Assembly (NCBI GenBank): GCA_028869355.1
Contig: JAGWSK010000286.1
Span: forward strand, 1 to 6,227
Direction of reading: 5' to 3'
DNA from: Alphaproteobacteria bacterium
Lineage (GTDB): Bacteria; Pseudomonadota; Alphaproteobacteria; Micropepsales; Micropepsaceae
DNA: 6,227 bases
In this document: in pieces, positions 1 to 5,239 of the stretch
Position numbering within the stretch: position 1 is the stretch's first letter
Layout: each line of letters starts with the position of its first letter
Notes under the pieces: generated by a model
Database searches by the model: none
Seen by the model: the letters and a program-made list of their open reading frames with translations, nothing else
Told to the model about the DNA's origin: nothing
Made by a program: the position numbers and the translations under genes

Positions 1-755
1 CCAGCATGGCCTGGACGTCGTCTTATAGCCTGCCCGACGAAACGCCGGCGACGATTCCGGTCGATCTGATCACGGTCGCCGATGTCACCAATGTGGCTCC
101 GGCACAGCCCGATCCGCCCAAGGTGCAACCCCTGCCCGATCCGCAACCGCCGCCGCTGCCGCCCGTGGTTGCACCGCCACCCGACGAAGCTGAATTGGCT
201 CCCGAACCGGACAAACCGCTCCCCAAACCCGAACCGGAAAAAGAACTGTTGGCCAAGGCACCCGAGCATCCGGTGCGGCCGAAACTGAAGCCCACGCGCG
301 AGAAGCCGCAGAAATTCGATGTCGATTCCGTGCTGGCTTTTCTCGACAAAAGCGCGCCGCAAACCCCGCCCGCCCCTGCGCCGGCAGTGAAAAAAGCCGA
401 AGTGCCCATGCAGGGATTGGGCGCCCAGGACGCTTTCACGCTTGATATAAAGGACGCGCTGCTGGCGCAGATGCGGGAATGCTGGAATGTCCCGGAGGGC
501 GCGCCCGATCCCGAAAAGCTCATTGTGCAGGTGCGCGTATTCCTGACGCCGGATGGCCGCCTTGCGCAGCCGCCGCAACTGGAAGCCGCGACGCGTACCG
601 CAGCCGCCTCAAATCCCTATATGCGTGCCGCTGCGGAAGCAGCCTTGCGCGCCGTCAATGTTTGCGAACCCTACAAGCACTTACCCAGCGAAAAATACCA
701 GGTCTGGCGCGAGATCGTCATGACCTTCGATCCCAGCAAGATGATCGGCCGATAG
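1..755 (+). CDS. tolA: TolA, energy-transducing protein of the Tol-Pal system (5' partial)
   Basis: Periplasm-spanning arm of the Tol-Pal machine. It is anchored in the inner membrane with TolQR and reaches TolB and Pal at the outer membrane. The reading frame is open from the first base. An ATG lies at position 6, but the protein there already reads IPVDLITVADVTN, the stretch that follows the N-terminal membrane helix in alphaproteobacterial TolA, and no hydrophobic helix is present. I therefore treat the gene as cut at its 5' end. Counting from that ATG, residues 33-80 are a Pro/Glu-rich linker and 90-130 are charged and proline-rich. Residues 143-249 form the TolA/TonB-like C-terminal domain, with Cys159 (QMRECW) and Cys220 (AVNVCEPY), a pair expected to form the domain's disulfide, and the closing KYQVWREIVMTFDP block. 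The stop at 753-755 lies 17 nt before tolB, so the two are very probably cotranscribed. The linker is compositionally simple and uninformative; identity rests on the C-terminal domain and context. Confidence 0.92.
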   Translation, partial: SMAWTSSYSLPDETPATIPVDLITVADVTNVAPAQPDPPKVQPLPDPQPPPLPPVVAPPPDEAELAPEPDKPLPKPEPEKELLAKAPEHPVRPKLKPTREKPQKFDVDSVLAFLDKSAPQTPPAPAPAVKKAEVPMQGLGAQDAFTLDIKDALLAQMRECWNVPEGAPDPEKLIVQVRVFLTPDGRLAQPPQLEAATRTAAASNPYMRAAAEAALRAVNVCEPYKHLPSEKYQVWREIVMTFDPSKMIGR

Positions 756-772
756 AAGCAGGACGGAAAAAA

Positions 773-2119
773 ATGGCAGTTCAGTTGTTTGCGTATTTTC
801 GCCGTGCGCCCCGCGCATTCATCATGGCAGCATTGCTCGCGCTCGCCGGCCTGCATGCTGGTGCGGCCAATGCGGCGCTCCAGATCACACTCAATCAGGG
901 CGTCACCGAGCCCATCCCTCTGGCGATTCCCGATTTCCTCGGCAATTCGACTCAAAATCGCGATATCGCCGGCGTTGTCCGTGCCGACCTTGAGCGTTCC
1001 GGCCTGTTCAAGGCGCTCAATCCCGCCTCCTTCATCGAGAAGATCAGCGACATCAACGCGCCGCCGCATTTCGCCGACTGGCGAACCATTCAGGCGCAAG
1101 GGTTGGTAACCGGTCAGGCGACGATGCAGGCCGATGGAAGACTTAAGGTGGAATTCCGCCTCTGGGATATTTTCGGTGAGACCCAGATGGTTGGGCTGCA
1201 ATACACCACGACGCCCGAGAATTGGCGGCGCATCGCACATCTGGTCTCAGATGCGATTTACGAGCGCATCACCGGCGAGAAAGGCTATTTCGACACCAGG
1301 GTCGTGTTCATTTCGGAATCCGGACCGAAGCTCAACCGCCGCAAGCGGTTAACGGTCATGGATGAGGACGGAGCCAATCCGGTCTTCCTGACCCAGGGTG
1401 ACTATTTGGTGCTGACGCCGCGCTTCAACCCAACGGCGCAGATGATCGCCTATATGTCTTACATTCAGGGTAAGCCACGGGTTTATCTGTTCGATCTCGA
1501 AACCGGGCGGCAGGAAATGCTGGGCAATTTTCCCAATATGACGTTCTCACCGCGGTTTTCGCCGGACGGAAAAAGCGTCGTGATGGCGCTCGAGAATAAC
1601 GGCGCCTCGAATATTTACATGATGGATTTGGCCACGCGCGCGGTCAAACGGCTGACCAACGACCCGGGAATTGACACTGCGCCGTCGTTTGCGCCTGACG
1701 GCAAGCAAATCGCATTCGAATCAAACCGCGGTGGCTCGCAGCAGATTTATGTCATGAATTCCGACGGAACCAATGTTCACCGGATCAGCTTTGGCGCCGG
1801 CAAGAACGGCACACCGGTTTGGAGCCCGCGCGGCGACCTGGTCGCCTTCACCAAGATCACCCCTGAATCCCTGGCCGTGTGCGTGATGCGGCCGGACGGA
1901 TCGGGTGAGCGGCAGTTGACGCATGGCTGGCAGGATGAAGGACCGACCTGGGCACCGAATGGCCGCGTGCTGATGTTTACCCGGACACTGCAATCCGGCG
2001 CGAACGGGGCTGGCGGCGGTTCGCAGATCTGGTCAATTGATATTACGGGACACAATGAGCGGCGGGTGATATCGCCCGGGGATGCATCCGATCCGGCATG
2101 GTCGCCACTGATTCAATAG
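773..2119 (+). CDS. tolB: TolB, periplasmic beta-propeller protein of the Tol-Pal system
   Basis: Soluble periplasmic protein that binds Pal and the TolA C-terminus and switches Pal between TolB-bound and peptidoglycan-bound states. The product has 448 residues, close to the usual TolB length. The start at 773 has an AGGA Shine-Dalgarno (760-763) at a 9-nt spacing and gives a good Sec signal peptide: RR-containing N-region, hydrophobic core about 16-30, and cleavage after ANA at residue 34. The mature protein opens ALQITLNQGVTEPIPLAIPD, the usual start of the TolB N-terminal domain (about 35-165). The six-bladed propeller (about 175-448) shows the repeated blade motif: RFSPDGKSVVMA at 261, SFAPDGKQIAFESNR at 305, VWSPRGDLVAFT at 349, TWAPNGRVLMFTR at 392 and PAWSPL at 441. 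The frame is open upstream to 479, but that part overlaps tolA in another frame and has no signal peptide, so it was not used. Identity is secure. Confidence 0.97.
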   Translation: MAVQLFAYFRRAPRAFIMAALLALAGLHAGAANAALQITLNQGVTEPIPLAIPDFLGNSTQNRDIAGVVRADLERSGLFKALNPASFIEKISDINAPPHFADWRTIQAQGLVTGQATMQADGRLKVEFRLWDIFGETQMVGLQYTTTPENWRRIAHLVSDAIYERITGEKGYFDTRVVFISESGPKLNRRKRLTVMDEDGANPVFLTQGDYLVLTPRFNPTAQMIAYMSYIQGKPRVYLFDLETGRQEMLGNFPNMTFSPRFSPDGKSVVMALENNGASNIYMMDLATRAVKRLTNDPGIDTAPSFAPDGKQIAFESNRGGSQQIYVMNSDGTNVHRISFGAGKNGTPVWSPRGDLVAFTKITPESLAVCVMRPDGSGERQLTHGWQDEGPTWAPNGRVLMFTRTLQSGANGAGGGSQIWSIDITGHNERRVISPGDASDPAWSPLIQ

Positions 2120-2150
2120 CCGGCAAATTAAAAGATGTGAGGCAGCTTCA

Positions 2151-2180
2151 TTGAAATGTTGAGGTTCGGTCCAGTATTTT
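2151..2180 (+). promoter_or_regulatory. Candidate sigma70-type promoter upstream of pal
   Basis: TTGAAA (2151-2156; 5 of 6 consensus bases) and TATTTT (2175-2180; 4 of 6) are separated by 18 nt in the tolB-pal gap, 44 nt before the pal start. The predicted transcription start falls near 2187. Internal promoters giving extra pal transcript are known in tol-pal clusters of other bacteria. Here this is pattern matching only, in a relatively AT-rich gap where chance matches are likely. Confidence 0.3.
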
Positions 2181-2223
2181 CTGTCACGAATCATCACTCG
2201 CATTCGACGAGGAGAACGTAAAA

Positions 2224-2787
2224 ATGAAACTACTGTTCAAAGCGGCAGCGCCGGCCTGTCTGACAATGACTCTTCTGCTCGCGGCTTGCGGCGGCAACAA
2301 AATGGCGCCGATGATGGCCCCGGCGCCGCCGCCGCCGGTCACACCCGCGCCACCTCCCCAGCCCCCTGCACCACCGCCACCGCGGCCGATCGCGCCGGTG
2401 CAACAATCGATTATCCCGGGCAGTGTGCAGGACTTCCAGGTCAATGTCGGGGATCGGGTGTTCTTTGCCTTTGACAAGTCCGATCTTGACGATCGTGCCC
2501 GTGCGGTCCTGCAAAAACAGGCAACGTGGTTGCAGCGCTATGGAACGGTGGTTCTCACAATCGAAGGCCACAGCGACGAACGCGGCACGCGCGAATACAA
2601 TATTGGCCTCGGGGCACGCCGGGCGCAGTCCGTGAAGGACTATCTGACCGGCCTCGGTGTTTCGACCGCGCGCCTGGAAACCATTTCCTATGGCAAAGAG
2701 CGCCCGGTCTGCATTGAATCGACCGAGGGATGCTGGGCCCAGAACCGTCGTGGCGTGTCTGTGATAAAGAGTGGCTCGGTGTCCTGA
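2224..2787 (+). CDS. pal: Pal, peptidoglycan-associated outer-membrane lipoprotein
   Basis: Lipid-anchored outer-membrane protein that grips peptidoglycan and TolB, tying the outer membrane to the cell wall during division. The product has 187 residues. The start at 2224 is supported by GAGGAG at 2209-2214 with a 9-nt spacer. A type II signal peptide ends in lipobox L19-A20-A21-C22, so Cys22 should carry the lipid. A low-complexity Pro/Ala linker follows (about 28-58, including PAPPPP and PAPPPQPPAPPPP). The OmpA-like domain spans about 75-185: VFFAFDKSDLDDRA at 79, then GHSDERGTREYNIGLGARRA at 115-134. This contains the Asp118 and Arg132/Arg133 region that binds diaminopimelate in the family. 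The end reads YGKERPV...CWAQNRRGVSV. Cys163 and Cys170 sit where many alphaproteobacterial Pal proteins also carry two cysteines. It stands 104 nt after tolB and 269 nt before cpoB, and may have its own promoter. Identity is secure. Confidence 0.97.
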   Translation: MKLLFKAAAPACLTMTLLLAACGGNKMAPMMAPAPPPPVTPAPPPQPPAPPPPRPIAPVQQSIIPGSVQDFQVNVGDRVFFAFDKSDLDDRARAVLQKQATWLQRYGTVVLTIEGHSDERGTREYNIGLGARRAQSVKDYLTGLGVSTARLETISYGKERPVCIESTEGCWAQNRRGVSVIKSGSVS

Positions 2788-2864
2788 GGCATGCCAGGGG
2801 TTTTCCGCCGAAGCATGTCCCCGGCCTGAACGGGGATGGCTACCGGCTCCGTCTTCGTTCAAGA

Positions 2865-2903
2865 CTTCGGCGGACCAAGTGTCCGATTGCTCGCCCGCCG
2901 AAG
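2865..2903. repeat. Interrupted palindrome, CTTCGGCGGAC arm with split partner arm
   Basis: The left arm CTTCGGCGGAC (2865-2875) and the loop CAAGT (2876-2880) are followed by GTCCG (2881-2885), giving a perfect 5-bp stem. The rest of the expected right arm, CCGAAG (2898-2903), appears only after 12 extra bases (2886-2897). Removing those 12 bases would restore a perfect 11-bp hairpin. As it stands, CTTCGGCGG (2865-2873) can pair with CCGCCGAAG at 2895-2903, or with an identical CCGCCGAAG at 2805-2813. The shape resembles the short intergenic palindromic repeats seen in many alphaproteobacterial genomes, but copy number cannot be judged from this window. Confidence 0.6.
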
Positions 2904-2920
2904 CTTTATGCGTAGGCGGG
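2894..2920. repeat. Imperfect 27-nt palindrome overlapping the previous element
   Basis: CCCGCCGAAGC (2894-2904), loop TTTAT (2905-2909) and GCGTAGGCGGG (2910-2920) form an 11-position stem with nine pairs and two A/G mismatches. The six outer pairs (CCCGCC/GGCGGG) are all G-C. Its left arm is the same CCGCCGAAG that forms the right arm of the element at 2865-2903, so the two folds exclude each other. Immediately downstream TCGGCG (2921-2926) offers a further partner for CGCCGA (2896-2901). It is probably a copy of an intergenic repeat family; function is unknown. Confidence 0.55.
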
Positions 2921-2943
2921 TCGGCGTAGAAAACGCGTCAATT

Positions 2944-2994
2944 AAAAAAAGCCCAGATATTTGGCGATTCGAAGAAATCACCAAATGTCTGGGC
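2944..2994 (-). terminator. Intrinsic-terminator-like hairpin on the minus strand
   Basis: Arms 2951-2964 (GCCCAGATATTTGG) and 2981-2994 (CCAAATGTCTGGGC) pair over 14 positions with a single G-U. After one mismatch the stem gains four more pairs (GATT 2966-2969 with AATC 2976-2979), leaving a 6-nt loop. Read on the minus strand, the hairpin is followed at once by seven T residues (complement of A7 at 2944-2950) and then AATTGA, the layout of a rho-independent terminator. On the plus strand the hairpin is followed by AAGCCGC, with no T-run. No minus-strand gene is visible to its right. The hairpin itself is certain; its role as a terminator is inferred. Confidence 0.6.
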
Positions 2995-3056
2995 AAGCCG
3001 CAATTCGACCAAGTTTTGCGGTAAGGTTTTCTGCGCATTCAGGGCAAGAGGCGACG

Positions 3057-4043
3057 ATGACGGCACTGCACCGGCAATGGACCAACTGGGCTGGCGCATT
3101 ACTGATCGCGGCAGCACCGATTCAAATCGCAGCCGCCGCGCCCGCCCCGGCGACTGCCGGCCCCAGCACTGCTGAATACAACCAGCTCGTCGTCAGGCTG
3201 CAGCGGCTTGAACGCGACATGCGCGATGTCGAAGCGGCTACCTTCCGCAAGCCGCCCGGCGACAAAGTTGACGCGCCGCCGCCGGTCGATATGCCTCCGG
3301 CTGCCGAAGCGCCGCCGCCGGTCATGCCCGACCTCAATCCACTGCTGCGCAGGATTGACGAACTGGAAGAGGGCTTGGGCCGGGTGACCGGGCAGATGGA
3401 ACTGTTGGGCCATCAGGTCGATCAGCTGACGCAGAAAGCCGACCGGCTGCAAAAGCAACTCGACCTGCAAGCCGCTGCGCGCGCGAAAGCGGAAGCCGAT
3501 GCACAGACCGCGGCACCAGCTTCACCACAAGCGGCCAATCAGGTTGCGTCCGTGGACAAACCATCTGCCCCAGCGGGCGATTCCGGTCTGGCCAAACCGC
3601 CGGGGGTGCTCGGCACCATTCCCGCCGGTTCAACGCTTCCCACGCCGGATAACACTGATCCCAGGAAGCAGTTCGATGCCGCCATGGCATTACTGGCCCG
3701 CGCGAAATATGACGAGGCGAGTGATGCATTTCGCACCTTCGTGGATACCCATCCGGATGAGGACCGCGCGCCCGATGCGCTGTATTGGTCGGGTGATATT
3801 GCCTATTCGACCAAGAAGGATTTTCCCACCGCAGCCCGCGATTTTGCTGAGCTGCTCAAGAAATATCCCAAGGCCCAGCGCGCGCCCGATGGCATGCTGA
3901 AGCTCAGTCTGGCGCTGTTTGAAATGGGGCAGAGCAAGGAAGCCTGCGCCGCAGTCGCCGCCCTGCCCGCCAAATATCCGGATGCGCCCCCCGGCACCCT
4001 GGCGCGGGCCAAGAGCGTGCGGGATGAAAAAAAGTGCAAATAG
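3057..4043 (+). CDS. cpoB: CpoB/YbgF, periplasmic TPR protein of the Tol-Pal system
   Basis: Periplasmic cell-division coordinator that in E. coli links Tol-Pal-driven outer-membrane constriction to septal peptidoglycan synthesis. The product has 328 residues. The start at 3057 follows AAGAGG (3046-3051) and gives a signal peptide (hydrophobic core about 11-26; cleavage probable near residues 26-34). An in-frame TTG at 2961 was rejected because it lies inside the hairpin upstream and would bury the signal peptide. Residues 38-62 and 92-148 look like amphipathic coiled coil (YNQLVVRLQRLERDMRD; IDELEEGLGRVTGQMELLG), as in the YbgF N-terminal trimerisation region. An Ala/Pro linker (about 149-200) leads to three TPR-like repeats at about 204-236, 240-273 and 277-310, including KYDEASDAFRTFVDTHPDED. 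An APPPV segment occurs twice (residues 73-77 and 85-89), encoded by an exact 15-nt direct repeat (3273-3287 and 3309-3323). Its position next to pal supports the call. Confidence 0.93.
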   Translation: MTALHRQWTNWAGALLIAAAPIQIAAAAPAPATAGPSTAEYNQLVVRLQRLERDMRDVEAATFRKPPGDKVDAPPPVDMPPAAEAPPPVMPDLNPLLRRIDELEEGLGRVTGQMELLGHQVDQLTQKADRLQKQLDLQAAARAKAEADAQTAAPASPQAANQVASVDKPSAPAGDSGLAKPPGVLGTIPAGSTLPTPDNTDPRKQFDAAMALLARAKYDEASDAFRTFVDTHPDEDRAPDALYWSGDIAYSTKKDFPTAARDFAELLKKYPKAQRAPDGMLKLSLALFEMGQSKEACAAVAALPAKYPDAPPGTLARAKSVRDEKKCK

Positions 4044-5103
4044 GCGGGCCGAATCCGTAGACGGCCGCTTCGCTTCTGTCCTGGCGAAGCTCAATTTCCG
4101 GCCGCAAGCGACATGGGCCATTGCCGTCTCCGGCGGAGGAGATTCCATTGCCTTGATGCATCTGGCGGCGGGATGGGCGAAAAGCAATCATGTGCCACCG
4201 CCCCGGGTGCTCACTGTTGACCATGGTTTGCGGCCAGGGTCAGGCACGCATGCCAATTGCGTAAAGGCTTGGGCGGAAGCGCGCGGCTTGAACGCGGCCA
4301 TCTTGCGCTGGACCGGAGCAAAACCCCGCAGCGGAATCGAAGAGAAAGCCCGCATCGCCCGCTATAAGTTGATGGGCCAGTGGTGTTCCGCCCACCACAC
4401 GAACTGGCTTCTGCTTGGCCATACGAAGGACGACCAGGTCGAGAATTTTCTCCTGCGGCTCGGCCGTGGCAGTGGCGTCGATGGCCTTTCGGCCATGCAA
4501 GCTGCCGTTCCGCTGCCCGCCCCCAGCTTCCCGGCGGTCACGCTGCTTCGCCCGCTGCTTGGCTTCACCCGGGCGGAATTGCGGGCCTGGCTCATCGAGC
4601 GCCGAGAGAGCTGGCTCGAAGACCCGATGAATGACGATGATAAATTCGCGCGCACGCGGGTTCGCAAACTCCTTCCACTGCTGGCCGAAGCCGGGATTCC
4701 ATCGGAGAGAATCGCGGCCGCGGCGGGCCATTTGAGCCGCGCCCGGCAAGCGCTGGAGGAAAAGACGAGGGAATTCCTGCAACGGCATGCGAATTTCGAC
4801 GGTGGCGTAGCCTTGCTCGATGGCGCAGCCCTGGGCGAGGCTCCGCGCGAGATCGGCTTACGGGCCTTGTCGGATACATTGCGGAACATCGGAAAATCCC
4901 CCTATCGGCCCAGATTTGAGCGGCTGGAGCGGCTTTTCGAGGCGGTGGTCTCTGAGGATTTTCGGGCCGGGACTTTGGCTGGCTGCCGTGTGGTCAGGGC
5001 GTCAAAAGCGCGGGCCGCATTTGGTTTGCGAACAATCGCAATTGCTCTGGAGCCGCCCAGGAAGTCACGAATCCGGGCGGCAGGTGCTGGGACACTGCCG
5101 TAG
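4024..5103 (+). CDS. tilS: TilS, tRNA(Ile)-lysidine synthetase
   Basis: Cytoplasmic ATP-dependent ligase that joins lysine to C34 of tRNA-Ile(CAU), so that it is charged with isoleucine and reads AUA. The PP-loop SGGGDS is at residues 36-41, followed by VLTVDHGLRPGS (62-73), GIEEKARIARYKLM (104-117), LLGHTKDDQVENFLLRLGRG (130-149), LLRPLLGFTRAELRAWL (174-190) and WLEDPMNDDDKFARTRVR (197-214), all TilS landmarks. The ATG at 4024 lies inside the end of cpoB (20-nt overlap), with AAGAG at 4011-4015 as a weak ribosome site, so translation is probably coupled to cpoB. The frame is open further upstream, but that part overlaps cpoB and lacks family similarity. The frame as read gives 359 residues, somewhat short for the family. 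Beyond about residue 325 the sequence loses coding character, and the +1 frame looks more like a TilS C-terminus, so a frameshift near 4999 is possible. Identity is secure; the 3' end is not. Confidence 0.94.
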   Translation: MKKSANRRAESVDGRFASVLAKLNFRPQATWAIAVSGGGDSIALMHLAAGWAKSNHVPPPRVLTVDHGLRPGSGTHANCVKAWAEARGLNAAILRWTGAKPRSGIEEKARIARYKLMGQWCSAHHTNWLLLGHTKDDQVENFLLRLGRGSGVDGLSAMQAAVPLPAPSFPAVTLLRPLLGFTRAELRAWLIERRESWLEDPMNDDDKFARTRVRKLLPLLAEAGIPSERIAAAAGHLSRARQALEEKTREFLQRHANFDGGVALLDGAALGEAPREIGLRALSDTLRNIGKSPYRPRFERLERLFEAVVSEDFRAGTLAGCRVVRASKARAAFGLRTIAIALEPPRKSRIRAAGAGTLP

Positions 5104-5150
5104 ATTCGGCACATTTCCGGCATTTATTTTGCGGATTATTCCAGCACCCG

Positions 5151-5179
5151 CTGGCAAGAGTCCGGGGGAGCCCCTATCT
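5151..5179 (+). promoter_or_regulatory. Candidate RpoH (heat-shock) promoter of ftsH
   Basis: CTGG (5151-5154), an 18-nt spacer and CCTATCT (5173-5179) fit the heat-shock promoter pattern described for Alphaproteobacteria (CTTG, 17-18 nt, CYTATNT): 3 of 4 bases in the -35 and all fixed bases in the -10. The same -10 within CCCCTATCT also recalls the E. coli sigma32 -10. The predicted start of transcription lies near 5186, giving a leader of roughly 54 nt. ftsH is a heat-shock gene in E. coli and several other proteobacteria, which makes the match more believable. It remains a motif call. Confidence 0.4.
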
Positions 5180-5227
5180 GTTGGACGATTGGCCGCGTAT
5201 CGGCGTTATCCATACTGACGCGCGGAA

Positions 5228-5233
5228 AAGAGG
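5228..5233 (+). promoter_or_regulatory. Ribosome binding site that fixes the ftsH TTG start
   Basis: AAGAGG lies 6 nt before TTG at 5240. In this frame a TGA at 5216-5218 closes the upstream side. Between it and the TTG there is no ATG or GTG, only one CTG that abuts the ribosome site. The next ATG falls at residue 55, after the first membrane helix. The TTG gives MNNFRNLALW, a typical alphaproteobacterial FtsH N-terminus. Confidence 0.8.
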
Positions 5234-5239
5234 CTGGCA

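Larger units (their letters stand above)
2788..3056. other. Repeat-rich pal-cpoB intergenic region without a convincing gene
   Basis: These 269 nt separate pal from cpoB, far more than the other gaps in the cluster. Inverted repeats fill much of it: a small hairpin at 2818-2836 (TCCCCG/CGGGGA), another at 2851-2865 (GTCTT/AAGAC), two palindromic elements at 2865-2903 and 2894-2920, and a terminator-like hairpin at 2951-2994. A 62-codon open frame on the plus strand (2836-3024) runs through these palindromes and matches nothing I recognise. I see no clear plus-strand terminator after pal, because none of the hairpins is followed by a T-run on that strand. I also see no convincing sigma70 promoter for cpoB. 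Confidence 0.7.

Noticed and set aside
6..8. ATG at position 6 as the tolA start
   Set aside because: The residues here already belong to the region after the TolA membrane helix and the frame is open to the window edge, so the true start is to the left.
479..772. Upstream extension of the tolB frame to an ATG at 479 (546-residue version)
   Set aside because: It overlaps the conserved C-terminal domain of tolA in another frame. The downstream ATG at 773 has a good ribosome site and a proper signal peptide.
2188..2192. GANTC (CcrM-type) site near the predicted pal transcription start
   Set aside because: GANTC occurs many times across the window, as expected by chance, so a single site says nothing about cell-cycle control.
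2313..2400. GC-rich CCG-repeat tract as a possible regulatory microsatellite
   Set aside because: It encodes the Pro/Ala linker of Pal, a common feature of the family, and is irregular in repeat unit, so slippage control is not indicated.
2230..2862. 210-codon minus-strand ORF opposite pal
   Set aside because: It mirrors the codon pattern of pal in GC-rich DNA. The pal frame carries all the family motifs, and the reverse frame has low-complexity Arg/Gly/His-rich translation.
2836..3024. 62-codon plus-strand ORF in the pal-cpoB gap
   Set aside because: It runs through the palindromic repeats and the terminator-like hairpin and shows no recognisable protein motif. It is more likely a chance frame, although a short GGGG precedes its ATG.
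2961..3056. In-frame TTG at 2961 as an earlier cpoB start
   Set aside because: It lies inside the arm of the 2951-2994 hairpin and would place 32 charged residues before the signal peptide. The ATG at 3057 has AAGAGG in front of it.
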